A DNA stretch of 19,197 bases from Oscillospiraceae bacterium (GTDB lineage Bacteria; Bacillota_A; Clostridia; Oscillospirales; Oscillospiraceae), in NCBI GenBank assembly GCA_017537045.1, contig JAFYLN010000069.1:1-19197 (forward strand), in the 5' to 3' direction. Position 1 is the first letter of the stretch, and every line of letters starts with the position of its first letter. Below are positions 1 through 8,261 of the stretch, in pieces. A program made the translations under genes and the position numbers. The notes under the pieces are model-generated. The model was not told the DNA's origin, did not search any database, and was given only the letters and a program-made list of their open reading frames with translations.

Positions 1-959
1 AGTGGCTGGGCGAGAGCGATGCCGATCCCTGGATCCCCCCCATGGTCGAGGATCTGAAGGAGCGTGGTCTGGCAGTTCAGTCTGAGGGTGCCTGGGTCGT
101 GCCCGTGGCTGAGGAGTCCGACAAGAAGGAAATTCCTCCCATGATCCTGGTGAAGTCCGACGGCTCCGCCATCTACGCCACCACCGACCTGGCTACCATG
201 GTGCAGCGTATGCACGACTGGAATCCCGACAAGATCCTGTACCTGACCGACAAGCGCCAGAGCCTGCACTTTGAGCAGGTCTTCCGCGCCGCCCGGAAGT
301 CCGGCATCGTGGCTGAGACCACCGAGCTGGAGCATATTGGATTTGGCACCATGAACGGCAAGGACGGCAAGCCCTTCAAGACCCGCGAGGGCGGCGTCAT
401 GCGTCTGGAGCGGCTGATCGCCGAGCTGACCGACTTCGTCCGCGCCAAGGTCGTGGAGAACCAGATCGTCTCCGCCGACGAGGTGGATGCCACCACCGCC
501 AAGATCGCCCTGGCCGCCCTGAAGTACGGCGACCTGAGCAACCAGCCCACCAAGGACTACATCTTCGATATGGATCGCTTCGCCTCCTTCGAGGGCAACA
601 CCGGTCCTTACATCGTCTACACCATCGTGCGCATCAAGTCCATCCTTGGCAAGTACGGTGCCTGGGAGAACCTGACCATCACCGAGCCCGCCAACGAGTT
701 CGCCAAGGATCTGATGATCGCCATTACCAAGTTCGCCCCCGCCATGGAGTCCGCCCTGAAGGCCTCCGCCCCCAACCTGGTCTGCGCCTACATCTACGAG
801 CTGGCCGGTGCGGTGAACAAGTTCTACCACGAGACCCGCATCCTCTCCGAGGAGGACGAGACCAGGAAGGCCGGCTACATCGCCCTGATCGGTCTGGCCA
901 AGGAGATCCTCGAGCAGTGCATCAATATCCTGGGCTTCGCCGCCCCCGAGAAGATGTGA
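1..959 (+). CDS. argS: Arginyl-tRNA synthetase, 3' part (5' end outside window)
   Basis: Charges tRNA-Arg with arginine in the cytoplasm (class I aminoacyl-tRNA synthetase). The reading frame is open from position 3, so the gene begins before the window; the first in-window ATG (42) is internal. Visible signatures, numbered from that ATG, are the ATTDLAT segment of the catalytic fold (about residues 46-52), HFEQVF (76-81), the GKDGKPFKTREGG segment that stands in for KMSKS in ArgS (about 105-117), and the DALR-type anticodon-binding start with SFEGNTGPYIVYT (about 182-194). The protein ends in the usual short PEKM tail. The gene is followed by a strong hairpin terminator. GC-rich codon use matches the M3 peptidase and sbcCD genes downstream, so this is host backbone. 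Confidence 0.96.
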   Translation, partial: WLGESDADPWIPPMVEDLKERGLAVQSEGAWVVPVAEESDKKEIPPMILVKSDGSAIYATTDLATMVQRMHDWNPDKILYLTDKRQSLHFEQVFRAARKSGIVAETTELEHIGFGTMNGKDGKPFKTREGGVMRLERLIAELTDFVRAKVVENQIVSADEVDATTAKIALAALKYGDLSNQPTKDYIFDMDRFASFEGNTGPYIVYTIVRIKSILGKYGAWENLTITEPANEFAKDLMIAITKFAPAMESALKASAPNLVCAYIYELAGAVNKFYHETRILSEEDETRKAGYIALIGLAKEILEQCINILGFAAPEKM

Positions 960-1000
960 TAAAAAGTGCTGAGTTCTGAGTTCTGAGTGCTGAATGATTG

Positions 1001-1041
1001 AAAAAAGCCCGCTGTGGAGTTTTCCACAGCGGGCTTTTTTT
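1001..1041. terminator. Intrinsic terminator after argS
   Basis: A perfect 12-bp stem (1007-1018 with 1023-1034) closes a GTTT loop and is followed by seven T's. The left side is preceded by six A's, so it can also act on the opposite strand, ending transcripts from sbcC. It sits between the convergent argS and sbcC genes. Confidence 0.93.
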
Positions 1042-1060
1042 ATAGAATACCCTTCGCGTA

Positions 1061-1083
1061 GGGGCGACCCTCGCGGTCGTCCC
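1061..1083. repeat. Short GC-rich palindrome between argS and sbcC
   Basis: GGGGCGACC (1061-1069) pairs with GGTCGTCCC (1075-1083), with one G-T pair and a 5-base loop CTCGC. There is no T-run, so it is not a standard terminator. Palindromes of this GGGGCGACC...GGTCG type are, from memory, dispersed intergenic repeats in related GC-rich Clostridia; within this window I see one copy. Just upstream, 970-991 contains tandem near-copies of GAGTTCT. Confidence 0.45.
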
Positions 1084-1096
1084 CCACACAGAAAAA

Positions 1097-3823
1097 TTAC
1101 TCCAGCCGGATCCGCGCCTGGGAGTAGCCGTCTCTCGTCTTGGTGACGATGATCTGCTTCTCGATGCGCTCCTTCAGCTCGGCCACATGGGAGATGATGC
1201 CAACCAATCGGTCGGTGCCGGAGAGGTTTGTGAGGGTGGCGATGGCCTGGCGCAGGGATTCCTCGTCCAGAGAGCCGAAGCCCTCGTCGACAAACATGGT
1301 GTCGAACCGGATGCCGCCGGACTGGCGCTGGATCATCTCGGAAAGTCCCAGTGCCAGGGACAGGGAGGCCTTGAAGCTCTCGCCGCCGGAGAGGGTGCGC
1401 ACCGACCGGGCGGAACCGTTGTAATGGTCAATGACATCCAGCTCGAGGCCGGTGAGCCGTCTGCCGTCGGCAGCCTCGGTGTGGCGGATCAGCTCATACT
1501 GTCCGTCGGTCATCCGCAGCAGCCTTGTGTTGGCACAGGCGATGATCCGGTCGAAATAGGTGGTCTGGACGAAGGTCTCCAGCATCAGCCGCTCCTTACC
1601 GGAGAGTGCGCCGTTGGCGGTCTTCGCCAGGGGCTCCAGCCAGCGCAGCTTTGCCTCCAGAGCGGACAGCTCCCCGGCGGTGCGCTCGAGTCCCTCCCGC
1701 ACCTGACGGTTCACACTGAGCCGTCCGCTGGCGGCGTTGCCGGTCTGGCGCAGGGCGGTCAGCTCCGCGCTCACCTGGGTCAGCTCCGCGTTGGCGGCAT
1801 CGAAGTCGATGGGTTCCTGGGCTTCCAGTGCGGCCTGGGTGGCCTCGATTCTGCCCCGCAGGGCAGTGAGCTGGCTCTCCACCTGCCGGTGGTTCTCCTG
1901 GGCGGAGGCGATGGTCTTCTCCAGCATCGTCTGCCTCTGCTTCCGTACGCCGATCTCCCTCAGGAGGGCTTCCTCCTCCGGATAGGGCAGCGCCTCCCGG
2001 GCGGTCTGGATCTGCTCCCGCCGGGTCTGGACTGCTGCCTCCAGTGCGGCGGCAGTCTGGGCATCGGCGGTCTGTCGCTCGGTCAGCAGCCTGATCTGCT
2101 TTTCCAGACCGGGCATACCGGCCTCCAGGGTTTTCCGCCGCTGTTCCTTCGCGGAAAGCGCCATCCCCTCCCGGGTGGCTTCCTCCAGCTCTCTGCGGCA
2201 CAGCTCCAGAGCATCCGCCATGGTCTGCTCCTCCGGCAGCAGCCGAGCCTTCGACTCAAGCCAGGCCTGTTCCATCTGCGCCCGCTCACCCTCCAGCCGT
2301 CCGGCCTTTGCGCTGGCGGTCTCCGCCTTTTTCCGGGCGGCGTCGGCTTTGTTCTGGGCGGCATCCACCGCATCCTGGGTGGGCGCATGGTCAGCCAGGG
2401 GCGCGGGGGCAGGATGCTCCACGGCGCCGCAGACGGGACAGGGCACGCCCTCGGTCAGAGCCGAGGCGAGGATGCCCGCCTGGGCATCCAGAAACGCCCG
2501 GTAAAGCCCCTGGTAGGTCTGCTGGGCATCGGCGGCAGTCTTCGCCGCAGCCAGGTATTCCCGCTGCGCCTGCTCCGTCCGGTTGCAGGCATCCCGATAC
2601 CCATGCTCCTGCTTTTGCAGCGCGCTCAGCTCCCACTGCCGCTGGGTCAGCCGCTCCCGGTTCTGGCCGTTCTGAGCCAGCGCCAGGGGCACATCCTTCA
2701 GCTCCTCCAGCTCCGCCGCGGCGAGCTGCTGCTGCTCTCTGGCTTTTTTCAGGTCAGCCTCATTCTTTTCGGCTGTTCCCCGCAGGGTCGCAAGCTTGAT
2801 GTTGTCCCCGCTCTGGCTCTTGAGCATGGCAGCCAGCTCCGCATATCTGGGGCGCACAGCCTCCAGCGCGGCGGTCTCATTGGTCAGCGCCTTCACCTCC
2901 GGAATCAGCGGACGGCAGTCCTCCAGCGCCTGCTCCGCCGCGGCAAGCTGTACCGCTCCCCTGCCCTCGGACTGGCGCATATCCTCCAGAAGCTTGCGCT
3001 GCTTCTGCTGATTTTTTGCCCGCTCCGTCAGCGCGGCCAGATCGGTGCTCCGGGCTTCCAATGCGCCGATCTTCTCCGACAGCCCCTGGATCAATGCTTC
3101 ATCCGCCGCCAGAGATTCCTCCAGGATCCGCTGCACCTCGTCCATGGGCAGACCCCGGATCTCCATCTCCTCCACCGTGCGCAGCATCCCGGCATACTGC
3201 TCCTGGCTCTGGCGCAGCTCCCGCCACCGCTGCTCCGCGGCGCGGTTCTCCACACCCAGACGATCCTGGAGCACCTTATATTTGTCCGTATCAAAAATTT
3301 TCCGGAAGATCTTCACCCGATCCTCGGTCTTCGCCAGCAGCAGCTGCTGGAAATCGCCCTGGGCGATCATGGCGATGGAGGAAAAATGCTCCTTGCCCAC
3401 GCCCAGGATCTCGGTGATCTGGGCGGTGACCTGCTTTTCCTTGGTGATCACGGAGCCGTCGGGCAGATGGAGCTGGGCATCGGGCTTCTGCTCCACCATG
3501 GTGCTGCCCCGCTTGGCGGGACGCAGGTAGCCGGGGTTCCGGCGAACGGTATAGGTCTGCCCGTGGCAGGAAAATTCCAGCTCCACGAAGGTGGGGGTCT
3601 CCGGGGCGGCATACTTGGAGCGGAAGAGGTCAGAGTTGTCCCTTGCGCCGCCGCTGGCCTTGCCGTAGAGGGCATAGCAGATGGCGTCAAAAATCGTTGT
3701 CTTGCCCGCGCCGGTATCGCCGGTGATCAGGTACAGTCCGCCGGTACCCAGGGATGCAAGATCCAGCACGCACTCCCCCGCGTAGGGTCCGAAGGCGGAT
3801 ATGGTCAGCTTCAGCGGTCTCAT
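1097..3823 (-). CDS. sbcC: SbcC, Rad50-like ATPase subunit of the SbcCD nuclease
   Basis: ATPase subunit of the SbcCD (Mre11-Rad50-like) complex, which processes hairpins and blocked DNA ends during replication and repair. The 908-aa length is typical. The N-terminus has the Walker A motif GDTGAGKT (35-42) and a Q-loop AQGDFQQ (about 154-160). A long coiled coil rich in A, E, Q and R follows, with a zinc-hook CPVC at 462-465 at its turn, then a second coiled coil. The C-terminal ABC signature LSGGES starts at 811, Walker B MFVDEG at 843-848, and the D-loop is GSLD. The start codon overlaps the end of sbcD by 4 bases (ATGA type), so translation is coupled. A very long open frame on the opposite strand is only a GC-bias shadow. 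Confidence 0.97.
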   Translation of the reverse strand: MRPLKLTISAFGPYAGECVLDLASLGTGGLYLITGDTGAGKTTIFDAICYALYGKASGGARDNSDLFRSKYAAPETPTFVELEFSCHGQTYTVRRNPGYLRPAKRGSTMVEQKPDAQLHLPDGSVITKEKQVTAQITEILGVGKEHFSSIAMIAQGDFQQLLLAKTEDRVKIFRKIFDTDKYKVLQDRLGVENRAAEQRWRELRQSQEQYAGMLRTVEEMEIRGLPMDEVQRILEESLAADEALIQGLSEKIGALEARSTDLAALTERAKNQQKQRKLLEDMRQSEGRGAVQLAAAEQALEDCRPLIPEVKALTNETAALEAVRPRYAELAAMLKSQSGDNIKLATLRGTAEKNEADLKKAREQQQLAAAELEELKDVPLALAQNGQNRERLTQRQWELSALQKQEHGYRDACNRTEQAQREYLAAAKTAADAQQTYQGLYRAFLDAQAGILASALTEGVPCPVCGAVEHPAPAPLADHAPTQDAVDAAQNKADAARKKAETASAKAGRLEGERAQMEQAWLESKARLLPEEQTMADALELCRRELEEATREGMALSAKEQRRKTLEAGMPGLEKQIRLLTERQTADAQTAAALEAAVQTRREQIQTAREALPYPEEEALLREIGVRKQRQTMLEKTIASAQENHRQVESQLTALRGRIEATQAALEAQEPIDFDAANAELTQVSAELTALRQTGNAASGRLSVNRQVREGLERTAGELSALEAKLRWLEPLAKTANGALSGKERLMLETFVQTTYFDRIIACANTRLLRMTDGQYELIRHTEAADGRRLTGLELDVIDHYNGSARSVRTLSGGESFKASLSLALGLSEMIQRQSGGIRFDTMFVDEGFGSLDEESLRQAIATLTNLSGTDRLVGIISHVAELKERIEKQIIVTKTRDGYSQARIRLE

Positions 3824-4956
3824 GCTTCCTCCTTCCAGATCGATTCGATCAGTCCCGTCAGGTATTTGCGCTGGTCATCCCCCAGCTCACGGTTGTTCTG
3901 CTTTTCATACAGCAGTCCAAAGAGCTCCAGGGGCGAGGTCTCGGGCATGATCTCCGCCTCCAGGGGATTCTGCCGTGTCCGGGTTCGCTCGTTGTCATAG
4001 CTGAGCTTCATGATGTAGGGGTACACCGTCCGCATCCGTCCCAGCGCCTCGGGCACATCCTCCTCGTCGGTGAGGGTGATGTGCAGATAGCTCTCCGGCA
4101 GATCGGTTCCATAGTAGAAGGAGCGGCTCATCAGCTCCTCATAAGTGCCCCGGATCTGCTTCAGATCCCGCAGGGGCTTCAGCTCCCGGGTGGTGATGGT
4201 CAGGCTTCCCTTCTCCTGAAGCTGCACAAAGGTCACGCTCTTATGGTGATTGGCCTCGGAGAAGGAATATTTGAGCATGGTGCCGCAGTAGCGGATGTGA
4301 TCTCCGCCCGCCCGCTGGGCGCCGTGGAGGTGACCCAGAGCCACATAATCAAAGCCCGCGAACACCTCGGCATCCACATTGTCGCTGCCGCCGATGCTCA
4401 CTTCCTCGCTTTCGCACCGCTCGGAGCCGGTGACGAACTGGTGCGCCAGGAGCACATGGCGGTTTCCGTCCGCCCGGTCAATGGCGGACAGTCCCACCCG
4501 GGCGGCATCGGTATAGCTCTCGATGACCTCCTCCGGGTAAAAGCGGCGCACCTGCACAGGCTTCAGGAAGGGCAGCAGATGGATGCACACCGTGCCGAAC
4601 TCGTCCTGCTGCCGAATCGTGGTCACCGTGCCGTCATAGACCGGGGACAGGTAGACCCCCGCCCGCTCCAGAAGCCGCCCGCCGAAGGCCAGCCGCTCGG
4701 CGGAATCGTGGTTGCCGCTGATGATGTACACCGGACAGCACTGCGCCAGCCGGGAGAGGAACCAGTCAAAGAGCTCCACCGCCTCGGCCGAGGGCACGGT
4801 CTTGTCATAAATGTCGCCACAGAGCAGCGCCCCATCAGGCTTCTCCTCCGCCGCCAGCATCAAAATCTGCTCCAGCACATGGCGCTGGTCGGCGATCATG
4901 GTAAATCCATTGACCCGCTTACCCAGATGCAGGTCGGATAAATGCATCAGTTTCAT
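3820..4956 (-). CDS. sbcD: SbcD, Mre11-like nuclease subunit of SbcCD
   Basis: Metallophosphoesterase-type exo/endonuclease subunit that works with SbcC. All metal-binding motifs are visible: DLHLG (D8, H10), GDIYD (D48), GNHD (81-84), AHQF (H172) and GHLHG (H209, H211). The 378-aa length is normal for the family. The start ATG lies one base after the stop of the M3 peptidase gene and its end overlaps sbcC by 4 bases, so the three genes form one minus-strand operon. The only ribosome-binding match is a weak GGGGAT inside the preceding gene, which fits translational coupling. Composition is like the host genes. Confidence 0.96.
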   Translation of the reverse strand: MKLMHLSDLHLGKRVNGFTMIADQRHVLEQILMLAAEEKPDGALLCGDIYDKTVPSAEAVELFDWFLSRLAQCCPVYIISGNHDSAERLAFGGRLLERAGVYLSPVYDGTVTTIRQQDEFGTVCIHLLPFLKPVQVRRFYPEEVIESYTDAARVGLSAIDRADGNRHVLLAHQFVTGSERCESEEVSIGGSDNVDAEVFAGFDYVALGHLHGAQRAGGDHIRYCGTMLKYSFSEANHHKSVTFVQLQEKGSLTITTRELKPLRDLKQIRGTYEELMSRSFYYGTDLPESYLHITLTDEEDVPEALGRMRTVYPYIMKLSYDNERTRTRQNPLEAEIMPETSPLELFGLLYEKQNNRELGDDQRKYLTGLIESIWKEEA

Positions 4957-4957
4957 C

Positions 4958-6661
4958 TCATTCGATCCCCGTCAGGTCAAAATTGTCCAGATAGTCCTTG
5001 GCCTTGACCGCGATCTCCTTCAGGCACTCGGGGTCGAAGGGGCTGCGCAGTCCGGCAGAGGCCAGCAGATTGGTGAAGACCATGCTGCCACCGAGCCTGG
5101 TGTAGTCCATGTAGGTCTTCCAGGCGGCATCCCGGTTTTCCCGGAGCATCGCCCAGAACTGCAGCGCCACAGTCTGCGCCAGACAGTAGTCGATATAATA
5201 GAAGGGGCGCTTATAGATGTGCGCCTGCCGCTGCCAGGCCTTGCCCTCGCCGTAGAAGGGAATGTCGTCCGGGCGCACCCAGGGCATATACAGCCCCATC
5301 AGCTCCTGCCAGACCATGTGCCGCTCCTTGGGGCCGAACTCGGGATACTCGTAGATGACATGCTGGAAATGATCCACCATGGTGCCGTAGGGGATGAAGC
5401 ACAGCCGCTCCGCCAGATGGGTATAGCGGAACTTGTCGCCATCGGCGCCGAAGAAATCCTCCGCCCAGTCCTCGGCAAAGAATTCCATGGCCATGGAGTG
5501 GACCTCGCAGCCCTCCAGGCTGGGGGTCATGCTCTCGGAGGGCACCCGATCCCGGTTGACATAGAAGGCAAAGGCATGTCCCGCCTCATGGGTGATGACC
5601 TTGACATCATGGGCAGTTCCGTTAAAATTGGCAAAGATGAAGGGAGACTTTGCGGTGTAGACACCGGTGCAGTAGCCGCCCATGGCCTTGCCGGGTCTGC
5701 TCTGAACGTCCATCATCTCCCCCGCCATCATGCCGTTCCAGAATTCCTTCGTCTCGGGACTCAGCTCGGAATAGAACTTGGTTCCGGCGGCCAGTACCGC
5801 ATCCGCATCGCCCACGGGCCTGGGGTTGCCGCTGCGGAAGGCCAGATCCTTGTCCGCAAAGCTCAGGGGGAATTCGAAGCCCATCCGCTTGGCCTGCTCC
5901 ATGTAAATGCGCTTGCACAGGGGCACCACATAGTCCTGGACGGCCTTGCGGAAGGTCTCCACGTCCTTCTCGGTGTAGCAGTTGCGCTGCATCCGGTCAT
6001 AGCCCAGAGGGGTGTAGCTCTTGTGGCCGAGCTTGAGGGCCATGCCGTGGCGCAGCGCCACCAGCTCGTCATAGATGGCATCCAACTCCTTGCCGTTTTC
6101 CTTGAACCACTTGCCCTCGGCCTTCCAGGCGGCGCGGCGCTTTTCGTCATCGGTGCTCAGCTTGTAAGGCTCCATCTGGGAGATGGTACAGGTTTTGCCG
6201 TCAAAGGGGATCTGGGCGGAGGCGATGAGCTTGGTGTATCGGCTGACCAGCTCGTTCTCCTTCTGCAGATCCTCCACGATCTCGGGCTTGAAGGTGCGGT
6301 TTGCCAGCTCCGCGTTCAGCAGCGCCACTTCGCCGTACTTCTCCTCCAGCTTTCCCCGGAAGGGGCTGCGGAGCAGCGCATCCGTCCAGGCCTGCTTCAG
6401 GGGCTGCACTTTGGGCAGCTCCCGGTTGTAGAATTTCATCTCGCCGTCATAGAATTCGTTCCGGGTGTCAATGTCCCGGCGGATCTGCGCCACCGTGCGC
6501 ATGGTGCGGATCGTCCGGCCATCCAGATCGTTCATGGCAAGAAATGCCGCTTCCGCCTCCTCAAAGCTCCGAGCCCCGCACAGCCGCTCCGTCAGCGCCG
6601 CCAGCTCCGCCTTCAGCGCATCCAGATCGATGCGCTCATATTGGATCTCAGAAAAAGTCAT
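4958..6661 (-). CDS. M3-family oligoendopeptidase
   Basis: Zinc metallopeptidase of the thimet-oligopeptidase/PepF clan (MEROPS M3), expected to cut short peptides in the cytoplasm. The zinc site HEAGH is at residues 358-362; the third ligand is probably E386 in EVHS. I chose the ATG at 6661 (567 aa) because GGAGGAG lies 6 bases upstream; a 22-residue longer frame is open but would start inside the promoter. The length and the helical N-terminal half before the HEXXH fit the 'M3 family, not PepF proper' group. No signal peptide is seen. It is the first gene of an operon with sbcD and sbcC; no functional link to DNA repair is known to me. Confidence 0.93.
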   Translation of the reverse strand: MTFSEIQYERIDLDALKAELAALTERLCGARSFEEAEAAFLAMNDLDGRTIRTMRTVAQIRRDIDTRNEFYDGEMKFYNRELPKVQPLKQAWTDALLRSPFRGKLEEKYGEVALLNAELANRTFKPEIVEDLQKENELVSRYTKLIASAQIPFDGKTCTISQMEPYKLSTDDEKRRAAWKAEGKWFKENGKELDAIYDELVALRHGMALKLGHKSYTPLGYDRMQRNCYTEKDVETFRKAVQDYVVPLCKRIYMEQAKRMGFEFPLSFADKDLAFRSGNPRPVGDADAVLAAGTKFYSELSPETKEFWNGMMAGEMMDVQSRPGKAMGGYCTGVYTAKSPFIFANFNGTAHDVKVITHEAGHAFAFYVNRDRVPSESMTPSLEGCEVHSMAMEFFAEDWAEDFFGADGDKFRYTHLAERLCFIPYGTMVDHFQHVIYEYPEFGPKERHMVWQELMGLYMPWVRPDDIPFYGEGKAWQRQAHIYKRPFYYIDYCLAQTVALQFWAMLRENRDAAWKTYMDYTRLGGSMVFTNLLASAGLRSPFDPECLKEIAVKAKDYLDNFDLTGIE

Positions 6662-6695
6662 GTTGATCTCCTCCATCGTAATGTTATCTGCCCCC

Positions 6696-6704
6696 AGTAT
6701 ATCA
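6696..6704 (-). promoter_or_regulatory. Extended -10 promoter of the M3 peptidase-sbcD-sbcC operon
   Basis: On the minus strand this reads TGATATACT, a full extended -10 (TGn followed by TATACT). The -35 region is poor, which extended -10 promoters tolerate. It lies about 35 bases before the peptidase start codon. Confidence 0.6.
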
Positions 6705-6793
6705 CAATTCCGCAAAATTGGAAGCACCCAAACGCCCCACTCCCCCGCCTAAATCAACCCCGATAAAAAACTTTCCCATTTTCGAAAAAGTGC

Positions 6794-6822
6794 TTGACAA
6801 ACCACAGCCCCTGTGTTACTAT
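6794..6822 (+). promoter_or_regulatory. Promoter of tRNA-fMet
   Basis: A perfect -35 TTGACA (6794-6799), a 17-bp spacer and a -10 TACTAT (6817-6822) stand about 30 bases before the tRNA. Spacing is ideal. It lies outside the inserted element, so the tRNA keeps its native promoter after integration. Confidence 0.8.
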
Positions 6823-6852
6823 ATCTGAGCACTGAGGTGCGCAACCAAATAT

Positions 6853-6928
6853 CGCGGAGTAGAGCAGTTGGAAGCTCGTCGGGCTCATAACCCGGAGGTC
6901 GTAGGTTCGAGTCCTGCCTCCGCAACCA
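6853..6928 (+). tRNA. Initiator tRNA-fMet (CAT), integration target
   Basis: A full 76-nt cloverleaf with encoded CCA. Acceptor CGCGGAG faces CTCCGCA, which leaves the C1:A72 mismatch that marks bacterial initiator tRNAs. The D stem is GAGC/GCTC. The anticodon CAT is at 6886-6888, inside a stem with the three G:C pairs (GGG/CCC) diagnostic of initiators. From position 31 of the tRNA onward the sequence is repeated exactly at 18425-18473. The 3' part, including anticodon loop, T arm and CCA, was therefore supplied by the integrated element, which rebuilds a complete gene. Confidence 0.97.
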
Positions 6929-6931
6929 TAA
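6883..6931 (+). repeat. attL: left 49-bp direct repeat
   Basis: Identical to 18425-18473. It begins at the last base of the 5' side of the anticodon stem and runs through the T arm, CCA and three bases more. Identity starting at the anticodon loop fits integrases that recombine there; the 7-base loop CTCATAA (6884-6890) is the likely crossover segment (inference). Confidence 0.93.
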
Positions 6932-6933
6932 AA

Positions 6934-6965
6934 AGTCCTGAAATCGTAAGATTTCAGGACTTTTT
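6934..6965 (+). terminator. Element-supplied terminator of tRNA-fMet
   Basis: A perfect 12-bp stem (6934-6945 with 6950-6961), loop GTAA, ending in TTTTT. It lies just inside the element, 5 bases after the tRNA CCA, and replaces the native terminator that integration has moved to 18476-18518. Confidence 0.9.
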
Positions 6966-7025
6966 CTTGCTTTTTAGGGGCTGAAAAGTTCGGGGAGAAA
7001 TTCTGCGAATCTGTGAAAAACGATC

Positions 7026-7045
7026 TGACCCATATTCTGACCCAT
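7026..7045 (+). repeat. Left pair of TGACCCAT repeats (putative integrase arm sites)
   Basis: TGACCCAT occurs at 7026-7033 and 7038-7045, 12 bases apart in the same orientation. The same octamer, in the same orientation and with pairs spaced 12-13, recurs near the right end. Short directly repeated sites inboard of both att cores are typical arm-type sites for tyrosine integrases. Binding is inferred. Confidence 0.65.
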
Positions 7046-7091
7046 AATAGGATAGCACCTAGTGGACTGAGAGTCCTATTTTGAAGGAGTA

Positions 7092-7120
7092 TCGACATAC
7101 CTTGACATTTATGGTATACT
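7092..7120 (+). promoter_or_regulatory. Promoter of the SDH-family protease gene
   Basis: A -35 TCGACA (7092-7097, one mismatch), a 17-bp spacer and a full extended -10 TGGTATACT (7112-7120). An exact TTGACA at 7102-7107 also exists but has no good -10 at the right distance. An inverted repeat AATAGGA/TCCTATT (7046-7052, 7074-7080) lies just upstream and could be an operator. Confidence 0.68.
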
Positions 7121-7151
7121 TTAAATATATTACAATAAAGGGGTATGGGCT

Positions 7152-8015
7152 ATGATTACTTCTCCTATAAATAGCGCTAATCGACAGGCAATAGAGAACT
7201 CTTTTTCAGCTTTAGAGAAAGTGCTTGATGCTGATGTTATGGTTTATTACGGGGAGCTAATTGATGGCGTTGAAGCAGATGTCAAACAGATAATTGAGCA
7301 AATCTGTCATGATGGAAAGAAACACGACACATTGTACATTCTTTTAACCACACCCGGTGGTAGCTTGAATCCGGTTAAACGCATGGTGAATATTTTCCGA
7401 AATTTCTATGCGGAAGTTAACTTTATTATCCCGGATTATGCATATAGTGCAGGTACCGTAATGTGCTGTAGTGGCGATAAAATATTTATGGACTACTATA
7501 GTGTTCTGGGACCTATCGATCCCCAGGTTAGAAACAAGGATGGGAAATTCGTTGCAGCATTGGGATATTTGGATAAAATTAATGAATTGATCCAAAAGGC
7601 AAAGAATAACGAACTCACTAATGCAGAGTTTATTATTTTGAAGGACTTTGATTTGGCAGAACTCCGTGCGTACGAACAAGCACGCGATTTGGCGGTTGAT
7701 TTGCTTGTCGAATGGTTACCCAAATATAAGTTTAAGAATTGGAGTATCCATCAATCTTCACAAAATCCTGTTACGATTGAAGAAAAGAAAAACAGAGCAC
7801 TGGAAATTGCACAGAATCTTAGCGACAATAAAGAATGGAAATCGCATGGCCGTCCTATAAGTCGTGAGGAATTGGGCAGACTAAAACTGCAAATTGATCA
7901 TATTGAAGACAATGCTGATGCATATGCTGCAGTTACGGCATACCATGAACTTATGATAGATTATGTTAGAAAGTACAATATGCAAAGATTTATTCAGACA
8001 AGGGGGTTCTTGTAA
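7152..8015 (+). CDS. SDH-family Clp-fold serine protease-like protein
   Basis: 287 aa, resembling the SDH (serine dehydrogenase proteinase, PF01972-like) branch of the ClpP/crotonase fold. Visible marks are TPGGS (67-71, oxyanion-type loop), YSAGT with presumed nucleophile Ser99, the LGPIDPQ segment (119-125) typical of this family and SppA, and a C-terminal WKSHGRPIS motif (229-237). The partner residue of the catalytic Ser is not obvious. Unlike many SDH proteins it has no N-terminal membrane segment, so it is probably cytosolic. It has its own extended -10 promoter. Its stop overlaps the start of the 68-aa gene by one base, so the two are one unit. The substrate is unknown; a defence or stress role is inferred only from location. 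Confidence 0.8.
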   Translation: MITSPINSANRQAIENSFSALEKVLDADVMVYYGELIDGVEADVKQIIEQICHDGKKHDTLYILLTTPGGSLNPVKRMVNIFRNFYAEVNFIIPDYAYSAGTVMCCSGDKIFMDYYSVLGPIDPQVRNKDGKFVAALGYLDKINELIQKAKNNELTNAEFIILKDFDLAELRAYEQARDLAVDLLVEWLPKYKFKNWSIHQSSQNPVTIEEKKNRALEIAQNLSDNKEWKSHGRPISREELGRLKLQIDHIEDNADAYAAVTAYHELMIDYVRKYNMQRFIQTRGFL

Positions 8016-8221
8016 TGTCAATTTGTGATGAAATACAAAAGCTAGTAGCAGACAGAGAATCTACTTTGTTTGATGCTAGTGTGTGTGAAATGTATGAGGA
8101 GGCAAGTAAGTCCTTCCAAGAGTTGGTAGACAAAGGATTCGCGTATAAGCGGGGATATCAATTGCTACCTATCGAAAGTACAGTTTGTAACAATGTGGAT
8201 TTTAATGTTAGTCGCACATAA
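8015..8221 (+). CDS. Small 68-aa protein coupled to the SDH-family protease
   Basis: I do not recognise this protein. The ATG shares one base with the preceding stop, with AGGGGG about 8 bases upstream, so it is translated with the protease. The first ~40 residues are acidic and probably helical; a KRGYQLLPIE segment follows at about 44-53. No membrane segment or metal motif is seen. A substrate adaptor, inhibitor or regulator of the protease is possible, but that is only inference from coupling. A perfect 8-bp inverted repeat (8218-8225 with 8236-8243) covers its stop codon. Confidence 0.7.
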   Translation: MSICDEIQKLVADRESTLFDASVCEMYEEASKSFQELVDKGFAYKRGYQLLPIESTVCNNVDFNVSRT

Positions 8222-8261
8222 TGTTACATTATAGGAACATTATTGTGATACAATGCCGAAT

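Noticed and set aside
1187..4000. Plus-strand 937-aa open frame antisense to sbcC
   Set aside because: Entirely opposite an unmistakable sbcC; low-complexity G, L, Q-rich product typical of GC-biased shadow frames.
3754..4941. Plus-strand 395-aa open frame antisense to sbcD
   Set aside because: Shadow frame; sbcD has all metallophosphoesterase motifs on the other strand.
4811..6766. Plus-strand 651-aa open frame antisense to the M3 peptidase
   Set aside because: Shadow of a gene with clear catalytic motifs; no recognisable domain of its own.
7026..7045. Possible CRISPR-like repeats at element ends
   Set aside because: Units are only 8 bp with 4-5 bp between; no regular spacers and no cas genes in the window.
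6754..7098. Minus-strand frame of 114 aa crossing the tRNA
   Set aside because: Its GCGGRTRTYDLRVMS stretch is the antisense translation of tRNA-fMet, a well-known false protein signature; there is no ribosome site.
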